64,000 bases of DNA, taken from positions 6,557,310 to 6,621,309 of the forward strand of contig NW_022098049.1 of NCBI RefSeq assembly GCF_002288925.2, given 5' to 3'. Numbering within the stretch: position 1 is the first letter of the stretch; each line of letters begins with the position of its first letter. Shown piece after piece: positions 23,435-35,845 of the stretch. Under the pieces are notes generated by a model. That model saw only the letters and a list, made by a program, of their open reading frames with translations, was not told where the DNA came from and did no database searches. A program made the translations under genes and the position numbers. Source of the stretch: Delphinapterus leucas. Its lineage: Eukaryota; Chordata; Mammalia; Artiodactyla; Monodontidae.

Positions 23435-26400
23435 AGAAAATGGTAATAGGAACATACATATTGATAATTACCTTAAATGTAAATGGATTCAATGCTCCCA
23501 CCAAAAGACATAGACTGGCTGAATGGATACAAAAGCAAGACCCATATATAGGCTGTCTACAAGAGTTCCACTTCAGACGTAGGGACACATACAGACCGAA
23601 AGTGAGAGGATGGAAAAAAGACATTCCATGCAATTGGAAATCAAAAGAAAGCTGGAGTAGCAATTCTCATATCAGACAAAATAGACTTTAAAATAAAGAC
23701 TATTACAAGAGACAAAGAAAGACACTACGTAATGATCAAAGGATCAATCCAAGAAGAAGATAGAACAATTGTAAATATTTATGCACTCAACATAGGAGCA
23801 CCTCAATACATAAGGCAAATACTAACAGCCATAAAAGGGGAAATCGACAGTAACACAATAATAGTAGGGGACTTTAACACCCCCCTTTCACCAATGGACA
23901 GATGACCCAGACAGAAAATTAATAAGGAAACACAAGCTTTAAATAACACATTAAACACGATGGACTTAATTGATATTTACAGGACATTCCATCCAAAAAC
24001 AACAGAATACACATTCTTCTCAAGTGCTCATGGAACATTTTCCAGGATAGATCATATCTGGGGTCACACATCAAGCCTTGGTAAATTTAAGAAAATTGAA
24101 ATCATATCAAGTATCTTTTCTGACCACAACGCTATGAGACTAGATACCAATTACAGGAAAATACCTGTAAAAAATACAAACACATGGAGGCTAAACAATA
24201 CGCTACTAAATAACCAAGAGATCACTGAAGAAATCAGAGGAAATCAAAAAAATATCTAGAAACAAATGACAATGAAAACACGACGACCCAAAACCTCTGG
24301 GATGCTGCAAAAGCAGTTCTAAGAGGGAAGTTTATAGCAATGCAATCCCACATCAAGAAACAGAAAACATCTCTAAAAAACAACCTAACCTTACACCTAA
24401 AGCAATTAGAGAAAGAAGAACAAAAAAACTCCAAAGTTAGCAGAAGGAAAAAAATTATAAAGATCGGATCAGAAATAAATGAAAAATAAATGAAGGAAAT
24501 GATAGCAAAGATCAATAAAACTAAAAGCTGGTTCTTTGAGAAGATAAACAAAATTGATAAAACATTAGCCAGACTCCTCAAGAAAAAAAGGGAGAAGAAT
24601 TAGAAATGAAAAAGGAGAAGTAACAACTGACACTGCAGAAATACAAAGGATCATGAGAAATTACTACAAGCAGCTATATGCCAATGAAATGGACAACCTG
24701 GAATAAAAGGACAAATTCTTAGAAAAGCACAACCTGCCGAGACTGAACCAGGAAGAAATAGAAAATATAAGCAGACCAATTACAAGTACCGAAATTGAAA
24801 CTGTTATTAAAAATCTTCCAACCGACAAAAGCCCAGGACCAGATGGCATCACTGGTAAATTCTATCAAACATTTAGAGAAGAGCTAACACCTATCTTTCT
24901 CAAACTCTTCCAAAATTTAGCAAAGGGAGAAACACTCCCACACTCATTCTACGAGGCCATCATCACCCTGATACCAAAAACAGGCAAAGATGTCACCAAA
25001 AAAGAAAGCTACAGGCTAATATCACTGATGAACATACATGCAAAAACCCTTAACAAAATACTAGCAAGCAGAATCGAACAGCACATTAAAAGGATCATAC
25101 ACCATGATCAAGTGGGGTTTATCCCAGGAATACAAGGATTCTTAATATATGCAAATCAACGTGATAAAACATATTAACAAATTGAAGGAGAGAAACCATA
25201 TGATCATCTCAATAGATGCAGAAAAAGCTTTTGACAAAATTCAACACCCATTTATGATTAAAAACCCTCCAGAAAGTAGGCATAGAGGGAACTTACCTCA
25301 ACATGATAAAGGCCATATATGACAAACCCACAGTCAACATCTTTCTCATGGTGAAAAATTGAAACTATTTCCACTAAGATCAAGAACAAGACAAGGTTGG
25401 CCACTACTCACCACTATTATTCAACACAGTTTTGGAAGTTTTAGCCACAGCAGTCAGAGAAGACAAAGAAATAAAAGGAACCCAAATCAGAAAAGAAGAT
25501 GTAAAACTGTCATTGTTTCAGACAGCATGTTACTACACACAGAGAATCTTAAAGATGCTACCAGAAAACTACTAGAGCTCATCAATGAATTTGGTAAAGT
25601 AGCAGGATACAAAATTAATGCACAGAAATCTGTTGCATTTCTATACACTAATGATGAAAAATCTGAAAGAGAAATTAAGGAAACACTCCCATTTACCACT
25701 GCAACAAAAATACCTAGGAATAAACCTACCTAAGGAGACAAAAGACCTGTATGCAGAAAACTATAAGACACCGATGAAAGAAATTAAAGATAATACAAAC
25801 AGATGGAGAGACATACCATGTCCTTGGATTGGAAGAATCAACATTGTGAATATGACTATACTACTCAAAGCAATCTACAGATTCAGTGCAATCCCTATCA
25901 GACTACCAATGGCATTTTTCACAGAACCAGAACAAAAAATTTCACAATCTGTATGGAAACACAGAAGTCCCCAAATAGCCAAAGCAATGTTGAAAAAGAA
26001 AAACAGAACTGGAGGAATCAGGCTCCTGGGCTCCAGACTGTACACTGGTACAGAAACAGAAATATAGATCAGTGGAACAGGATAGAAAGCCCAGAGATAA
26101 ACCGACACACATATGATCAACTTATTTTTGGTAAAGGAGGCAAGAATATACAGTGGCAGCCTCTTCAATAAGCGGTCCTGGGAAAACTGCACAGCTACAC
26201 CTAAAAGAATGAAGTTAGAACACTCCCTAACACCATACACAAAAATAAATTCAAAATGGATTAAAGACCTAAATGTAAGACCAGACACTAGAAAACTCTT
26301 AGAGGAAAACATAGGCAGAACACTCTATGGCATAAATCACAGCAAGATCCTTTTTGACCCACCTCCTACAGAAATGGAAATAAAAATAAACAAATGGGAC

Positions 26401-27186
26401 CTAATGAAACTTAAAAGCTTTTGCACAGCAAAGGAAACCATGAACAAAACAAAAAGACAACCCTCAGAATGGGAGAAAATATTTGCAGATGAAGCAACTG
26501 AGAAAGGATTAATCTCCAAAATATACAAGCAGTTCAAGCAGCTCAGTATCAAAAAAGCAAACAACCCAATCCAAAAATGGGCAGAAGACCTAAATAGACA
26601 TTTCTCCGAAGAAGATATACAGGTTGCCAACAAACACATGAAAGGATGCTCAACATCACAAATCATTAGAGAAATGCAAATTAAAACTACAATGAGGTAT
26701 CACCTCACACCAGTCAGAACGTCCATCATCAAACAATCTACAAACAATAAATGCTGGAGAGGGTGTGGAGAAAAGGGAACCCTCTTGCACTGTTGGTGGG
26801 AATGTAAATTGATACAGCCACTGTGAAGAACAGTATGGAAGTTCCTTAAAAAACTAAAAATAGCTCTACCATACGACCCAGCAATCCCACTACTGGGCAT
26901 ATACCCTGAGAAATCCATAATTCAAAATGAGTCATGTACCACAATGTTCATTTCAGCTCTGTTTACAGTAGCCAGGATGTGGAAACAACCTAAGTGTCCA
27001 TCGACAGATGAATGGGTAAAGAAGATGTGGCACATATATACAATGGAATATTACTCAGCCGTAAAAAGAAACGAAATTGAGTTATTTGTAGTGAGGTGGA
27101 TGGACCTAGAGTCTGTCATACGGAGTGAAGTAAGTCAGAAGGAGAAAAACAAATACCGTATGCTAACGCATATATATGGAATCTAA
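23435..27186 (+). pseudogene. L1 ORF2 (endonuclease-reverse transcriptase), broken
   Basis: Normal ORF2p nicks target DNA and copies L1 RNA there. Domains in order: AP-type endonuclease (23440-24150), with a conserved SDHN at 24119-24130; reverse transcriptase, with SPGPDG at about 24828-24847; and a C-terminal Cys-rich knuckle ([10 protein letters not shown], near 26752). Damage: a frameshift near 23635, several more between 24260 and 26150, and a TGA replacing Trp at 24824+2000, i.e. 26824-26826. At the catalytic FADD site (25516-25529) one base is missing and the second Asp codon reads Ser. The last 357 codons (26113-27186) are open except for that TGA. Confidence 0.88.
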
Positions 27187-27589
27187 AAAAAAAAAGAAAA
27201 AACATGGTCATGAAGAACCTAGGGGCAGATGGGAGTAGAGATGCAGACCTACTAGAGAATGGACTTGACATGGGGAGGGGGAAGGGTAAGCTGGCACAAA
27301 GTGTGAGAGTGTTAGTGTATATATGGACATATATACACTACCGAATGTAAAATAAATAGCTATTGGGAAGCAGTCACCTAGCACAGGGAGATCGGCACCA
27401 CCTGGAGGGGTGGGATACGGAGGGTGGGAGGGAGCCGCAAGAGTGAGGAGATATGGAGATATGTATATGTATAGCTGATTCACTTTGTTGTAAAGCAGAA
27501 ACTAACACACCATTGTAAAGCAATTATACTCCAACAAAGATGTTAAAAAAAAAGATATGTGGGGAGATAATAAATTTAAGAAAAATGGA

Positions 27590-29931
27590 ATAGGACAGGT
27601 ATGCTATTGTAAATGGAGTTGATGTTTTGGTCTATTTTCCGGTTATTTTCTGCTAGTATATAAAAATACAAGTTAGGTTTTGTTTTCTACAAATCTTGTG
27701 TCATAGGAACTTGCTAATTTACTGTTCCTCGTAGTTGTTTGGTAGAGGGGCCGCGGAGCTTTCAACGTAAACGTTATCCATCTGCAAATGGAAGTAGCTT
27801 AACCTTCTCCTTTTCATATTTATACATTTTCTTTTTCATGCTTTTCTTTTTAATGGCTAGAGCTCCAGTAGAATGTCGAATTGTAGTGGTAAGAGTAGAG
27901 GCATCCTTGCTTGTTCCCAGTCTTAGGAAGAAAATATTTGATATTTCATTCTTAAGTATGATGGTAAATGTAGATTTTTTTTAGAGTGTTCTTTATTAGA
28001 GAGAAGAAGTTCCGTTTTATTCCTAGAGTGCTGAGAGCTGTCATGAGTGGATTGTTGACTTTTATCAAATGTTATTTATACATCTGGCAAAAAAAATCAC
28101 ATTTTTCTCCTTTGTTATGATTGTGAATTGTATTGATTGATTTTAAAATATTATATCAAGTTCAAATTCTTAGGATCATGATACAGTATCCTTATAGATT
28201 TCTGAAATCAATTTGCTAATATTTGTTAAACATTTTTACATTAATGATCATGAGGAATATTGGTCTATGATTTTCCTTTTTAATAATGTTTTTGTCAGAT
28301 GTTAATATTGAGTTGATGCAGGTTTTACAATACAAGTTAGTTATTTTCTGAAAGGATGGTGTAATATTCATATTCTTTCTTACTGAAGTGTTTGAGATAA
28401 TTGACCAGTGAAGCCATTTAGAACTGAATTTGTGTGTGCGCATGTATGTCTTTAATAGATATAAGTTTAGTCAGGTTTTCTGTTTCATTTTTAGTCAGTT
28501 TTGGTAAATTGCATTTTCCAAAGTATTTGTCCATTTCATCTTAGATGTCAAGTTTATCGGCATAAAGCTGTTAATAATCTCAATCTTTTAACATGTATAG
28601 GATTGTAGTAATAATCCCTCTTTCATTACTATAATTTTTATTCTCTGTCTTCATCAGTTTAGCTAAGTTTTTGTCAATTTTGATGATTTTTTTGAAAGCA
28701 TCACATCTTGGCTTTCCTCTGTTATTCGGTTGTGTTCCATTTATTGATTTATGCTCCTATAAATATTATTTATTTCCTCTTACTTACACTGAAATTACTG
28801 TTCTCATTGTTTTTCTAATTTCTTAGGGTAGAATATTAGCTCATTGTTTAGACTGTTTACATTTCTAATATTAGCATTTAAATCTATAAATTTCTCACCA
28901 TTCGTTGCTTTATTTGCATCACACATAGTTTATTATATTTTCTTTATAATTATCTTCAAAATATTTTCTAATTTCCCTTGTGCTTTCTTTTTGATGGATT
29001 GTTTAGAAATATTTTGTTTAATTTCCAAACATTTGGGGTTTTCCAGATGTGTTATTTTTATTGATTTCAAATTACATTGTTCTCAAAGTACATGACTACA
29101 TTTCTTCTACATATATTGAGACTTGTTTTGTGGTCAGGCATATGTTCTATTTTGGTGAACATACCTTGTGCACCTATGTAAGGCATCATGTTCTTTAGGT
29201 TTTAATTAATTTTTGGAGGTTGATAGTACTGTTCCGGTCATCAAAACAGTATGGTACCGGTACAAAAACAGACATATAGATCAGTGGAAGAGGATAGAGA
29301 GCCCAGAAGTAAACCCACACACTTATGGTTAATTAACCTATGACAAAGGAGGCAAGAAAATACAGTGGCAAAAAGTCTTTTCAATAAGTGCTGCTGGGAA
29401 AACTGGACAGCTTACATATAAAAGAATGAAATTAGAAGACTCCCTAACACCATATACAAAAATAAACTCAAAATGGCTTAAAGACCTAAATGTAAGACTA
29501 GCTACTCTAAAACTCCTAGAGGAAAACATAGGCAGAATATTCTTTGACATAAATCACAGCAATATTTTTTTCGATCCGTATCCTAAATATTCATTCAATA
29601 GTGTTTTTCTAGTTGTTCTGTCAGCTGTTGAGAGTGGAGTATTAAAATCTTATTTGATTGTAATAGAATTATTTATTTCTCCCTATAATTCCATCAGTGT
29701 TTGCTTTACGTATTTCCAGCCTCTGTTATTTTGGGATATAGATATTTGTGATTGTTATAAGTCTTCTGATAAATTAATCTTTTTAATTATGAAGTGATTT
29801 TCTTTATCTCTGTTTTAACTTTGTCTTGATCTTGTCTCTGTTATAACTCTTTTCCTACTTTATGGATTGTTAATGTAGCCTCTCTAGCCTTCTCAAGCTT
29901 ACTTTGTTAAATTATAAATTGTGAAATAAAT
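27590..29931 (-). mobile_element. Old antisense L1 (ORF2 to 5' part), left portion
   Basis: The plus strand reads as reversed ORF2 of an old L1. The reverse-transcriptase active-site codons are visible at 27777-27788 and decode on the minus strand as FADG instead of FADD. Later blocks include CAAATGTTATTTATACATCT, then TTTTTTTGAAAGCATCACAT, GTGGTCAGGCATATGTTCTA and, after the insertion at 29236-29588, CTAGTTGTTCTGTCAGCTGT. All frames are broken. The element continues beyond the MLT1 LTR at 29932-30515. Confidence 0.8.
29236..29588 (+). mobile_element. Internal L1 ORF2 fragment, sense, nested in antisense L1
   Basis: Begins inside ORF2 at ACAGTATGGTACCGGTACAA and ends inside ORF2 at about GATCCGTATCCTAAA. 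It has neither a 3' UTR nor an A-tail. The antisense host L1 is continuous on either side (GTTGATAGTACTGTTCCGG to the left, CTAGTTGTTCTGTCAGC to the right). The open frame at 29426-29797 crosses from this fragment into the host and is not a gene. Confidence 0.75.
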
Positions 29932-30515
29932 TACTTCAATATCTAGTAGCTTAAAACAGTAAACATTTATCATCTCAAGCGGTTTAGCTGAGTGATTCTG
30001 CTTCAAGAATCTGCTTCATGAAGTTGCAGCAAAGCTGTTGTCCAAGGCTGCACTCATCTCAAGACTCTGCTTGGGCTGAAAAAATCCACTTCTAAACCCA
30101 CTCAAGTGGTTGTCGGTTGGTCTCAGTTCCTCATGACCTATTGAACTGCGGGCCTCAGTCTCTCATCATGTGGGCTTTCTATAGTTTGTCTGAGTGTCCT
30201 CAAGGTATGGCAGGTAGCTGTCTTCCACAGAGCAAGCTGATGAGAGAAAGAGACAGAGAGAGAGAGATTGACTGAGAGATTAAGAACCCACAATGGAAGC
30301 CACAGATTTTTATAAGCTCATCATAGAAGCTCTCCTGCCATATTATATTTATCAGAAACAAGTCAGCAATTCTAGCCCACTCTCAAGGGGAGGAGATTAC
30401 ACAGGGCATGAATACGAGGAGGCAAGGATCTTTGGCAACCATCTTAGAGACAACCAACCACATTGTTCTTATAGTTATCTTTTTAATGCCTATTTACCTG
30501 CAACCTACCTGTGTC
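29932..30515 (-). mobile_element. MLT1-type (MaLR) LTR, antisense, nested in old L1
   Basis: Reversed MLT1: AGTAGCTTAAAACAGTAAAC, GCGGTTTAGCTGAGTGATTC, TGCGGGCCTCAGTCTCTC, GGGAGGAGATTACACAGGGC-like sequence near 30390-30410, and ATCTTTGGCAACCATCTTAG at its sense 5' end. A GA-rich microsatellite sits at 30244-30275. It splits the antisense L1, whose sequence resumes at about 30516. This is a viral-derived LTR without genes. Confidence 0.72.
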
Positions 30516-31375
30516 TTTTAATTTAAAGTGATTCTCCTGTAGACAGTGTAAAGTGGAGTCTTGTATTTTTATCCAGTCTAAAAGTCTTTTACTGGAATAT
30601 TTATATATTAACGTTCAATGTAATTATTGATATGGTTATTGACAATTAAGTTTACTGCTTTCTGTTTGCATCGTCTTTTGTTATTGTTCCCTTTTCCTTC
30701 CTGCTTTTGAATTATTTGAATACTTTTAGACTCTAATGTATCTATTGGATTTTTAGCTTTACTTCTTTACATTATTTTTTAGTGATTGTTCTGGGGATTG
30801 GCATATATATCTTTAATCTTTCACATTCTACCTAGTGTTAATATAGTAACAATTTGACATAAAATGTAGAAACCTTGCAGTCACGTAGGTCTATTCACTA
30901 CTCCCTTTCTAGTCTATGTACTATAGTTGTCATTATATATACACATAATTCCAACAAAACAATGTTATAATTTTGCTTTACGTAGTCATATGTAAATTAA
31001 ATAATTTAAAAGGGAAATAGTCTTCCATTTTTACCCAATTATTTACTTCTTCAAATGCTCCCCATTTCTTTTTGAAGATCCTGATTTCCATCTGGTATTA
31101 TTTCCTTTCAGCCCAAAGAACTTCTTTTAGTATTTCTAGCAGTATAGGTTTGCTGGGGACAAATTCCTACCATTTTCCCTTGTATGAAGTTGTTTTTATT
31201 TCACTGTCTTCTGGTCTCCATGGTTTCTGAGGAGTAGTCTGTGTTACTTCAAATCACAGTTTCCCTGTATGTAATGTTTCATTTCTCTCTGACTCTCTTG
31301 AAGGTTTTCTCTTGATGTGTGGTTTTCAACATTTTGACTATGGTATGTGGTGGTGATGTACCTAGGTGTGAGTAA
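30516..31375 (-). mobile_element. Old antisense L1, right portion (5' region)
   Basis: Continuation of the antisense L1 after the MLT1 LTR: AAGTCTTTTACTGGAATATT, TGTTCTGGGGATTGGCATAT, CAGCCCAAAGAACTTCTTTT, and TTCAACATTTTGACTATGGT, matching the reversed 5' UTR/ORF1 part of old L1 or the related HAL1 elements. No open ORF1 remains. Confidence 0.65.
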
Positions 31376-32399
31376 CCCGTAAGAATCAAATGAAAAATCA
31401 CAGAAATTGAAAGCAGATGTAAGCTACTGGGGAGCAATATTAAGTTGGCTTCCACAGCGACCCAGCTTAATGGGCTTGTTGAGAAAATCTACCACCCAAT
31501 ACATAGGGCAAATGGGATCTGAATCTGCAGGGTAGGAAATGCGATTTCCAGTGTATTTGTACTTTATCATTTCTAAGTGAAGTTACTCTCAGTATGAAAT
31601 ATATAAAAGAGAAGCATAATCTAAAGAGGCTTGGACCTTGGATCTCAGTCCAGCTCTAATATCCATTAATGTAGACAAACCACACTCCCTCACTGGGCTG
31701 CCAATTTCTATGCATAAATCTTGGGGTTTCCAGTAGGTAACTACTAAGTGCTTTTTTTCTTTCTGTGTTTCTAGAACTGTTTAAGGCTACAAAAGCTCAA
31801 AAGGAGAAAACGACTGGGTATATTTTGCCAACATCTCTTCTAAACCCACATTGCTGCATTGTGCTCCTTTAGCTGATGAAGGAAAGTAGAGATGTTCATC
31901 TTCAAACCAAATATAAAATTAAGTCATCTGTTCACTGAACTCCTTAACCATGTTACTCTTGAAATTAAAGGGTCTGTCATATCCAGCCTCCCCAGATGAA
32001 TTTGTGGGGTTTTTTTTTTTTTTTCTTGGTGGAGTACAATCTGTCCCTATGTCTTATTTTTTTAAATGGTTAAAGATGTGCTCCTTGTATAAACAAACTC
32101 TTGTAGCCATAGTAACAGGAAACAAAGCGGCCCAGGCAATGATGAGCATGGGCCAAGAGATCTTTTTAATCTGAAAGAATCTATGCTTTTGCTATTTTGG
32201 TCAAGTTTAATTTCTGTAGAAATTTTTCGTTCTTTTAGATAAAAATATAGACTGGTAGACCTATGATTGTTATTACAAGTTTAAACTTATTTAAAATCAG
32301 ATGAATTAAAAAGTTTAAGGCTACCTCGGAGATCAATTCCCCTAATTTGCTAAGGTAACTATAGCCCATACTAAAATGAGTGCACCAAGGAAAGGAGAT
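31376..32399. other. Low-copy stretch with a T-tract
   Basis: A T-run of about 16 stands at 32009-32024, with a G-rich lead. It is not the tail of a recognisable antisense SINE. No exon is seen. Confidence 0.4.
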
Positions 32400-32670
32400 A
32401 GAAAAGTATTTAATGATGGCTTGCTAAGCGCCAGCCCTTTATGTGTGCTACCTAACACGTCTAATCAGACAACTGTGCGGGATAGTTACATTTATTTGCA
32501 CTTTAGAGATAAAATTAAGGCTCAGAGATATTAAGTTGCTTACTCAAGGTCACATAGGACAGCTTATAAACTGTTGTGTGTAGTTTATAAGCTGTAGAGG
32601 CAGGGTTCAAATCCAGGTCTCTGTGACTCCCAAGTATCTGTTTTTCCCACTGGACCATGTTGCTTCCTGC
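32400..32670 (-). repeat. MIR SINE, nearly full length
   Basis: GATAAAATTAAGGCTCAGAG, CTTACTCAAGGTCACATAGG, GGCAGGGTTCAAATCCAGGT and CCACTGGACCATGTTGCTTC are reversed MIR. Positions 32560-32600 hold a small internal duplication (AGCTTATAAACTGT... / AGTTTATAAGCTGT...). Confidence 0.65.
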
Positions 32671-32839
32671 TACATCATAATATAATTTTTATAGAAATAG
32701 GCTAGAACGTGAGCTTTGTGATTCCGAGACAAATGTTTTTCCGTGATTGTATTGCCCTTCCTTCTGACTCTCCTTTCGTAATCTTAGAGTGAATTTCTCC
32801 AAAGTCTAAAGATAATGGGAAAAGAGACATTGACAGTGG

Positions 32840-33050
32840 TTAATACTTACTGAGAGACTGTTGTGTACCTGGGATAATACTAGATGATAGATTATTGTAT
32901 TTATTTCTCAAATGGACCTTTGTGTTTAGTATCATGAATGTTCTTTCATGCAGGCGCAAAACTGAGGCTTAGAAAAGTGAAATAATTTGCCAAATGACAC
33001 ACAGTTATTGACTGTCAGAGTCAGAACTTCAACCCAAGGGTCTATCAAAT
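32840..33050 (-). repeat. MIR SINE
   Basis: AAAACTGAGGCTTAGAAAAG, TTTGCCAAATGACACACAGT and GTCAGAGTCAGAACTTCAAC are the reversed MIR core. Confidence 0.6.
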
Positions 33051-33059
33051 TTAAGGGGT

Positions 33060-35335
33060 TATTTCAGTGCATGTGCACCTGTTTGTGTTATAATTTACTT
33101 AAAGAAAATGCACCAGACTTAAGTTTACAGTTAGATGAGTTTTGACAAATACATATTCACCCAGGGAACTACCATGGCAATGAAGATGTAAAATACTTCT
33201 CTTATTCCAGAATGTTCCATCATTCCCATTTGCAGTCAAACCCCAATCTCAGCCTCAAGAAACAACTGACATAATATGTTTCTACAGATTCATGCCTGTT
33301 CTAGAATTTCATATAAATGGAATTAGGCAATACACACACTTTTAAGACTGACTACTCAAGATGACGCTCAACGAAGTGTCAGAGAGATTTATCCATGTTG
33401 TTGTGGGTATCAGTAGTTCATATCTTTTTATTGCTGATTACTATTCCATTATATGAACATACCGAAATTTGTTTTTACATTCTCCTGTTGATAGAAACAG
33501 TTAGCTATTAAAAATACAGCTGCTGTAAACATTTAAAAGATTTTTTGTATATATGCTTTTGTTACTTTTGGAAATATATCTAGGAGTGGAATTGGTCGGT
33601 TATGTGTTAGCGTATGTTTAATTTCATAAGAGGCTGCAAGTTTCTGAAGTGGTTTTATCACTTAACCCTTCCATCAGCAATGTAAGAGAGTTTAACTTGT
33701 TCCACCAACTTACCAGCATTTTCATTTTAATCATCTTATCAGGTCTGAAGTAGTGTCTTGAGGGACACACAAATTTTTCATTTCCCTCAAGGCTAATGAT
33801 GTTGAGAAGCTTTTCTTGTACCTTTTGGCTACTTGTATGTGTTCTTTTGTTAAGGTTCTGTTTAATTATTTTGCCCATTTTTATTAGATTATTTGTATTT
33901 TAATGTTTTCATATGAAGGAGTTGTTTATATAATTTGGATACAAGTTCTTTGTCAGATATATATATTGTGAATATTTTCTCCAACTTTGCCTTTTTTCTC
34001 AAAGGAGGCCTTTTAAAAATTTATTTATTTTTGGCTGCGTTGGGTCTTTGTTGCTGCGCACAGGCTTTCTCTAGTTGCGGCGAGCAGGGGCTACTCTTCA
34101 TTGTGGTGCATGGGCTTCTCATTGCGGTGGCTTCTCTTGTTGTGGAGCATGGGCTCTAGGCGTGCGGGCTTCAGTAGTTGCAGCACATGGGCTCAGTAGT
34201 TGTGGCACAGGAGCTTAGTTGCTCCGTGGCTTGTGGGATCTTCCCGGACCAGGGCTCAAACCCATGTCCCCTGCATTGGCAGACAGATCCTTAACCACTG
34301 CACCACCAGAGAAATCCCTTAAAGGAGTCCTTTGATGAACAAAAGTCTTTCATTTTGATAAAATCCAATTTATCTTTCACATTTATGATTAGTGCTTTTT
34401 GTGTCCTGTCTTTGAGATCCTTACCCATGCCACTTTTGCTACAATGTTCTATTGTTTCTTTCCAGAAGTTTTATGATTGTAGCTTTACACTTAGAAAAAT
34501 AATCCATCTTGAATCATTTTATGTCCTGGGTAGAGCTGTTCTAGCATTATATTTTGAGATAACATTCCTCATTAGATTGTATTTATATTTTTTCAGAAAT
34601 TAATTAACTTCATCAATTTTTTTCTACTTTCTACTTCATGACTTTCTATTCTATTCCATTGATCTAGTCTTTAACCTAACCTTCTGGGACCTTTGAATTT
34701 CCATATAAATTTAAAATTAATGCCTAATTTTTACCGAAAAATTCTGCTCCAAATTTAATTAGAATTGTTCAATATATAGATCTAATTGGGAACAAATGAC
34801 ATCTTAGCAGTACTGAGTTTTCCAATCCACAAGCATGGTATGCCTCTTAATTTATTTACTATTTGCTCAGTTTACTTCCTAATTCAACTTCTCTCAAAAA
34901 ATAATTTAAAAATTTCATTGTAGAAGTATTGTACACATTTTGTTAAAAAATTTTATAAGTATTTTATGTTTTTGATATCAAGTAAATATTTATTTAAAAA
35001 TTTCAATAGTTTATTGCTAGAACATAGAAATACAATTGACTTTTGTGTATTGCCCTTTTATCCTGAAACCTTGCTGAAGTCACTTATTAACTATTGTAGT
35101 TTTTGTTTCAGTACATTTCTTATGGCTTTTTATGTACACAAGTACGTTGTATAACCCCCCCAAAACAGAATGGAAGCACAGTTTTCTACTTCTATTCCAA
35201 ATTGTGTATGTTTTATATCATTTTCTTACCTTATTGTAGTGCCATTACTTCTTCAATTATATTTTCTCCCTCCTCCTCTTTCTGCTCTCCTGTAACTCCA
35301 TCTACTTTGTTCATGTTAGATTATATCATATTGTC
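33060..35335 (-). mobile_element. Old antisense L1 (3' UTR and ORF2), interrupted by a SINE
   Basis: Reversed old L1 3' UTR (AGTTTTGACAAATACATATT, ATAAATGGAATTAGGCAATA), then ORF2 (AATATATCTAGGAGTGGAAT, GATACAAGTTCTTTGTCAGA). After the SINE at 34015-34320 come ATGTTCTATTGTTTCTTTCC and CCTGAAACCTTGCTGAAGTC. No long frame survives. The right edge is approximate. Confidence 0.75.
34015..34320 (-). mobile_element. CHR-type SINE, long form, antisense, nested in old L1
   Basis: The plus strand begins with an AT-rich tail (TTTATTTATTTTTGGCTGCG) and ends CACTGCACCACCAGAGAAATC, the reversed tRNA-like head. The reversed B box reads GGGCTCAAACCC (34253-34264). The direct repeats AAAGGAGGCCTTTT (34001-34014) and AAAGGAGTCCTTT (34321-34333) are the target-site duplication. 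More diverged than the copies at 36 and 38 kb, so older. Confidence 0.88.
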
Positions 35336-35719
35336 CTAAAGGTCATGGAGCCTCTGTTCATGTACTTCATGTTTTGAAAGATTTTGTTTTCCAACTGCAT
35401 TGAAACATCCAGTTTCAGTTGCATCCATTCTGCCAGACTGGATGGCTATAGCAGAGGAATGAGCAAATTCCACTGACTGCAAAAATGTAGCAAAGCTTAT
35501 CCTTGGTGGAGTCCCAAATGGGACTCCTTGCGCTAGGAAAACAGAATCCCTGAAGCCATCTAAGGTGAGACTTCCCTCAGCTTTAGCTCTTCCACCCTTT
35601 GCCCAGACTCAAGTATGGCCCTTTCATCTCTCAACTCTGTAACCCATCTTGTTTCTGGAGAGTCTTGCAGGGTCTCCAGGTAAACCCATATGCTAGACAT
35701 TGGGACTAGGAGGTTTATA
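35336..35719. other. Low-copy stretch, nothing recognised
   Basis: Mixed composition. No exon or repeat was recognised. Confidence 0.35.
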
Positions 35720-35845
35720 TATTTTATATAATTTCATTCTTACAATCATTCTGTGAGATAAGGAAAGTGAGACCCAGAGAGTGTAGCTTGCCTGAGGTTA
35801 TATAGCTAATAAGTGGCAGAATTTATGCTGCTTCCCATCTTACTG
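35720..35845 (-). repeat. MIR fragment
   Basis: GATAAGGAAAGTGAGACCCA, then AGCTAATAAGTGGCAGAATT, the reversed MIR core. Confidence 0.55.

Larger units (their letters stand above)
21845..27553 (+). mobile_element. Nearly complete L1 (LINE-1), about 5.7 kb, inactive
   Basis: Order: distal 5' UTR (about 21845-22491, with the family's GCCTCTGAGGTGGGAGAGCC at 22045-22064), ORF1 (from ATG 22492), ORF2 (about 23435-27186), 3' UTR with the G-rich patch at 27270-27430, and a short A-tail (27544-27552) after ATTATACTCCAACAAAGATG. The proximal 5' UTR is absent, so it is 5'-shortened or belongs to a subfamily with another 5' end. Stops and frameshifts disable both ORFs. I found no convincing target-site duplication. 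Moderate divergence suggests a cetartiodactyl-lineage insertion. Confidence 0.9.
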
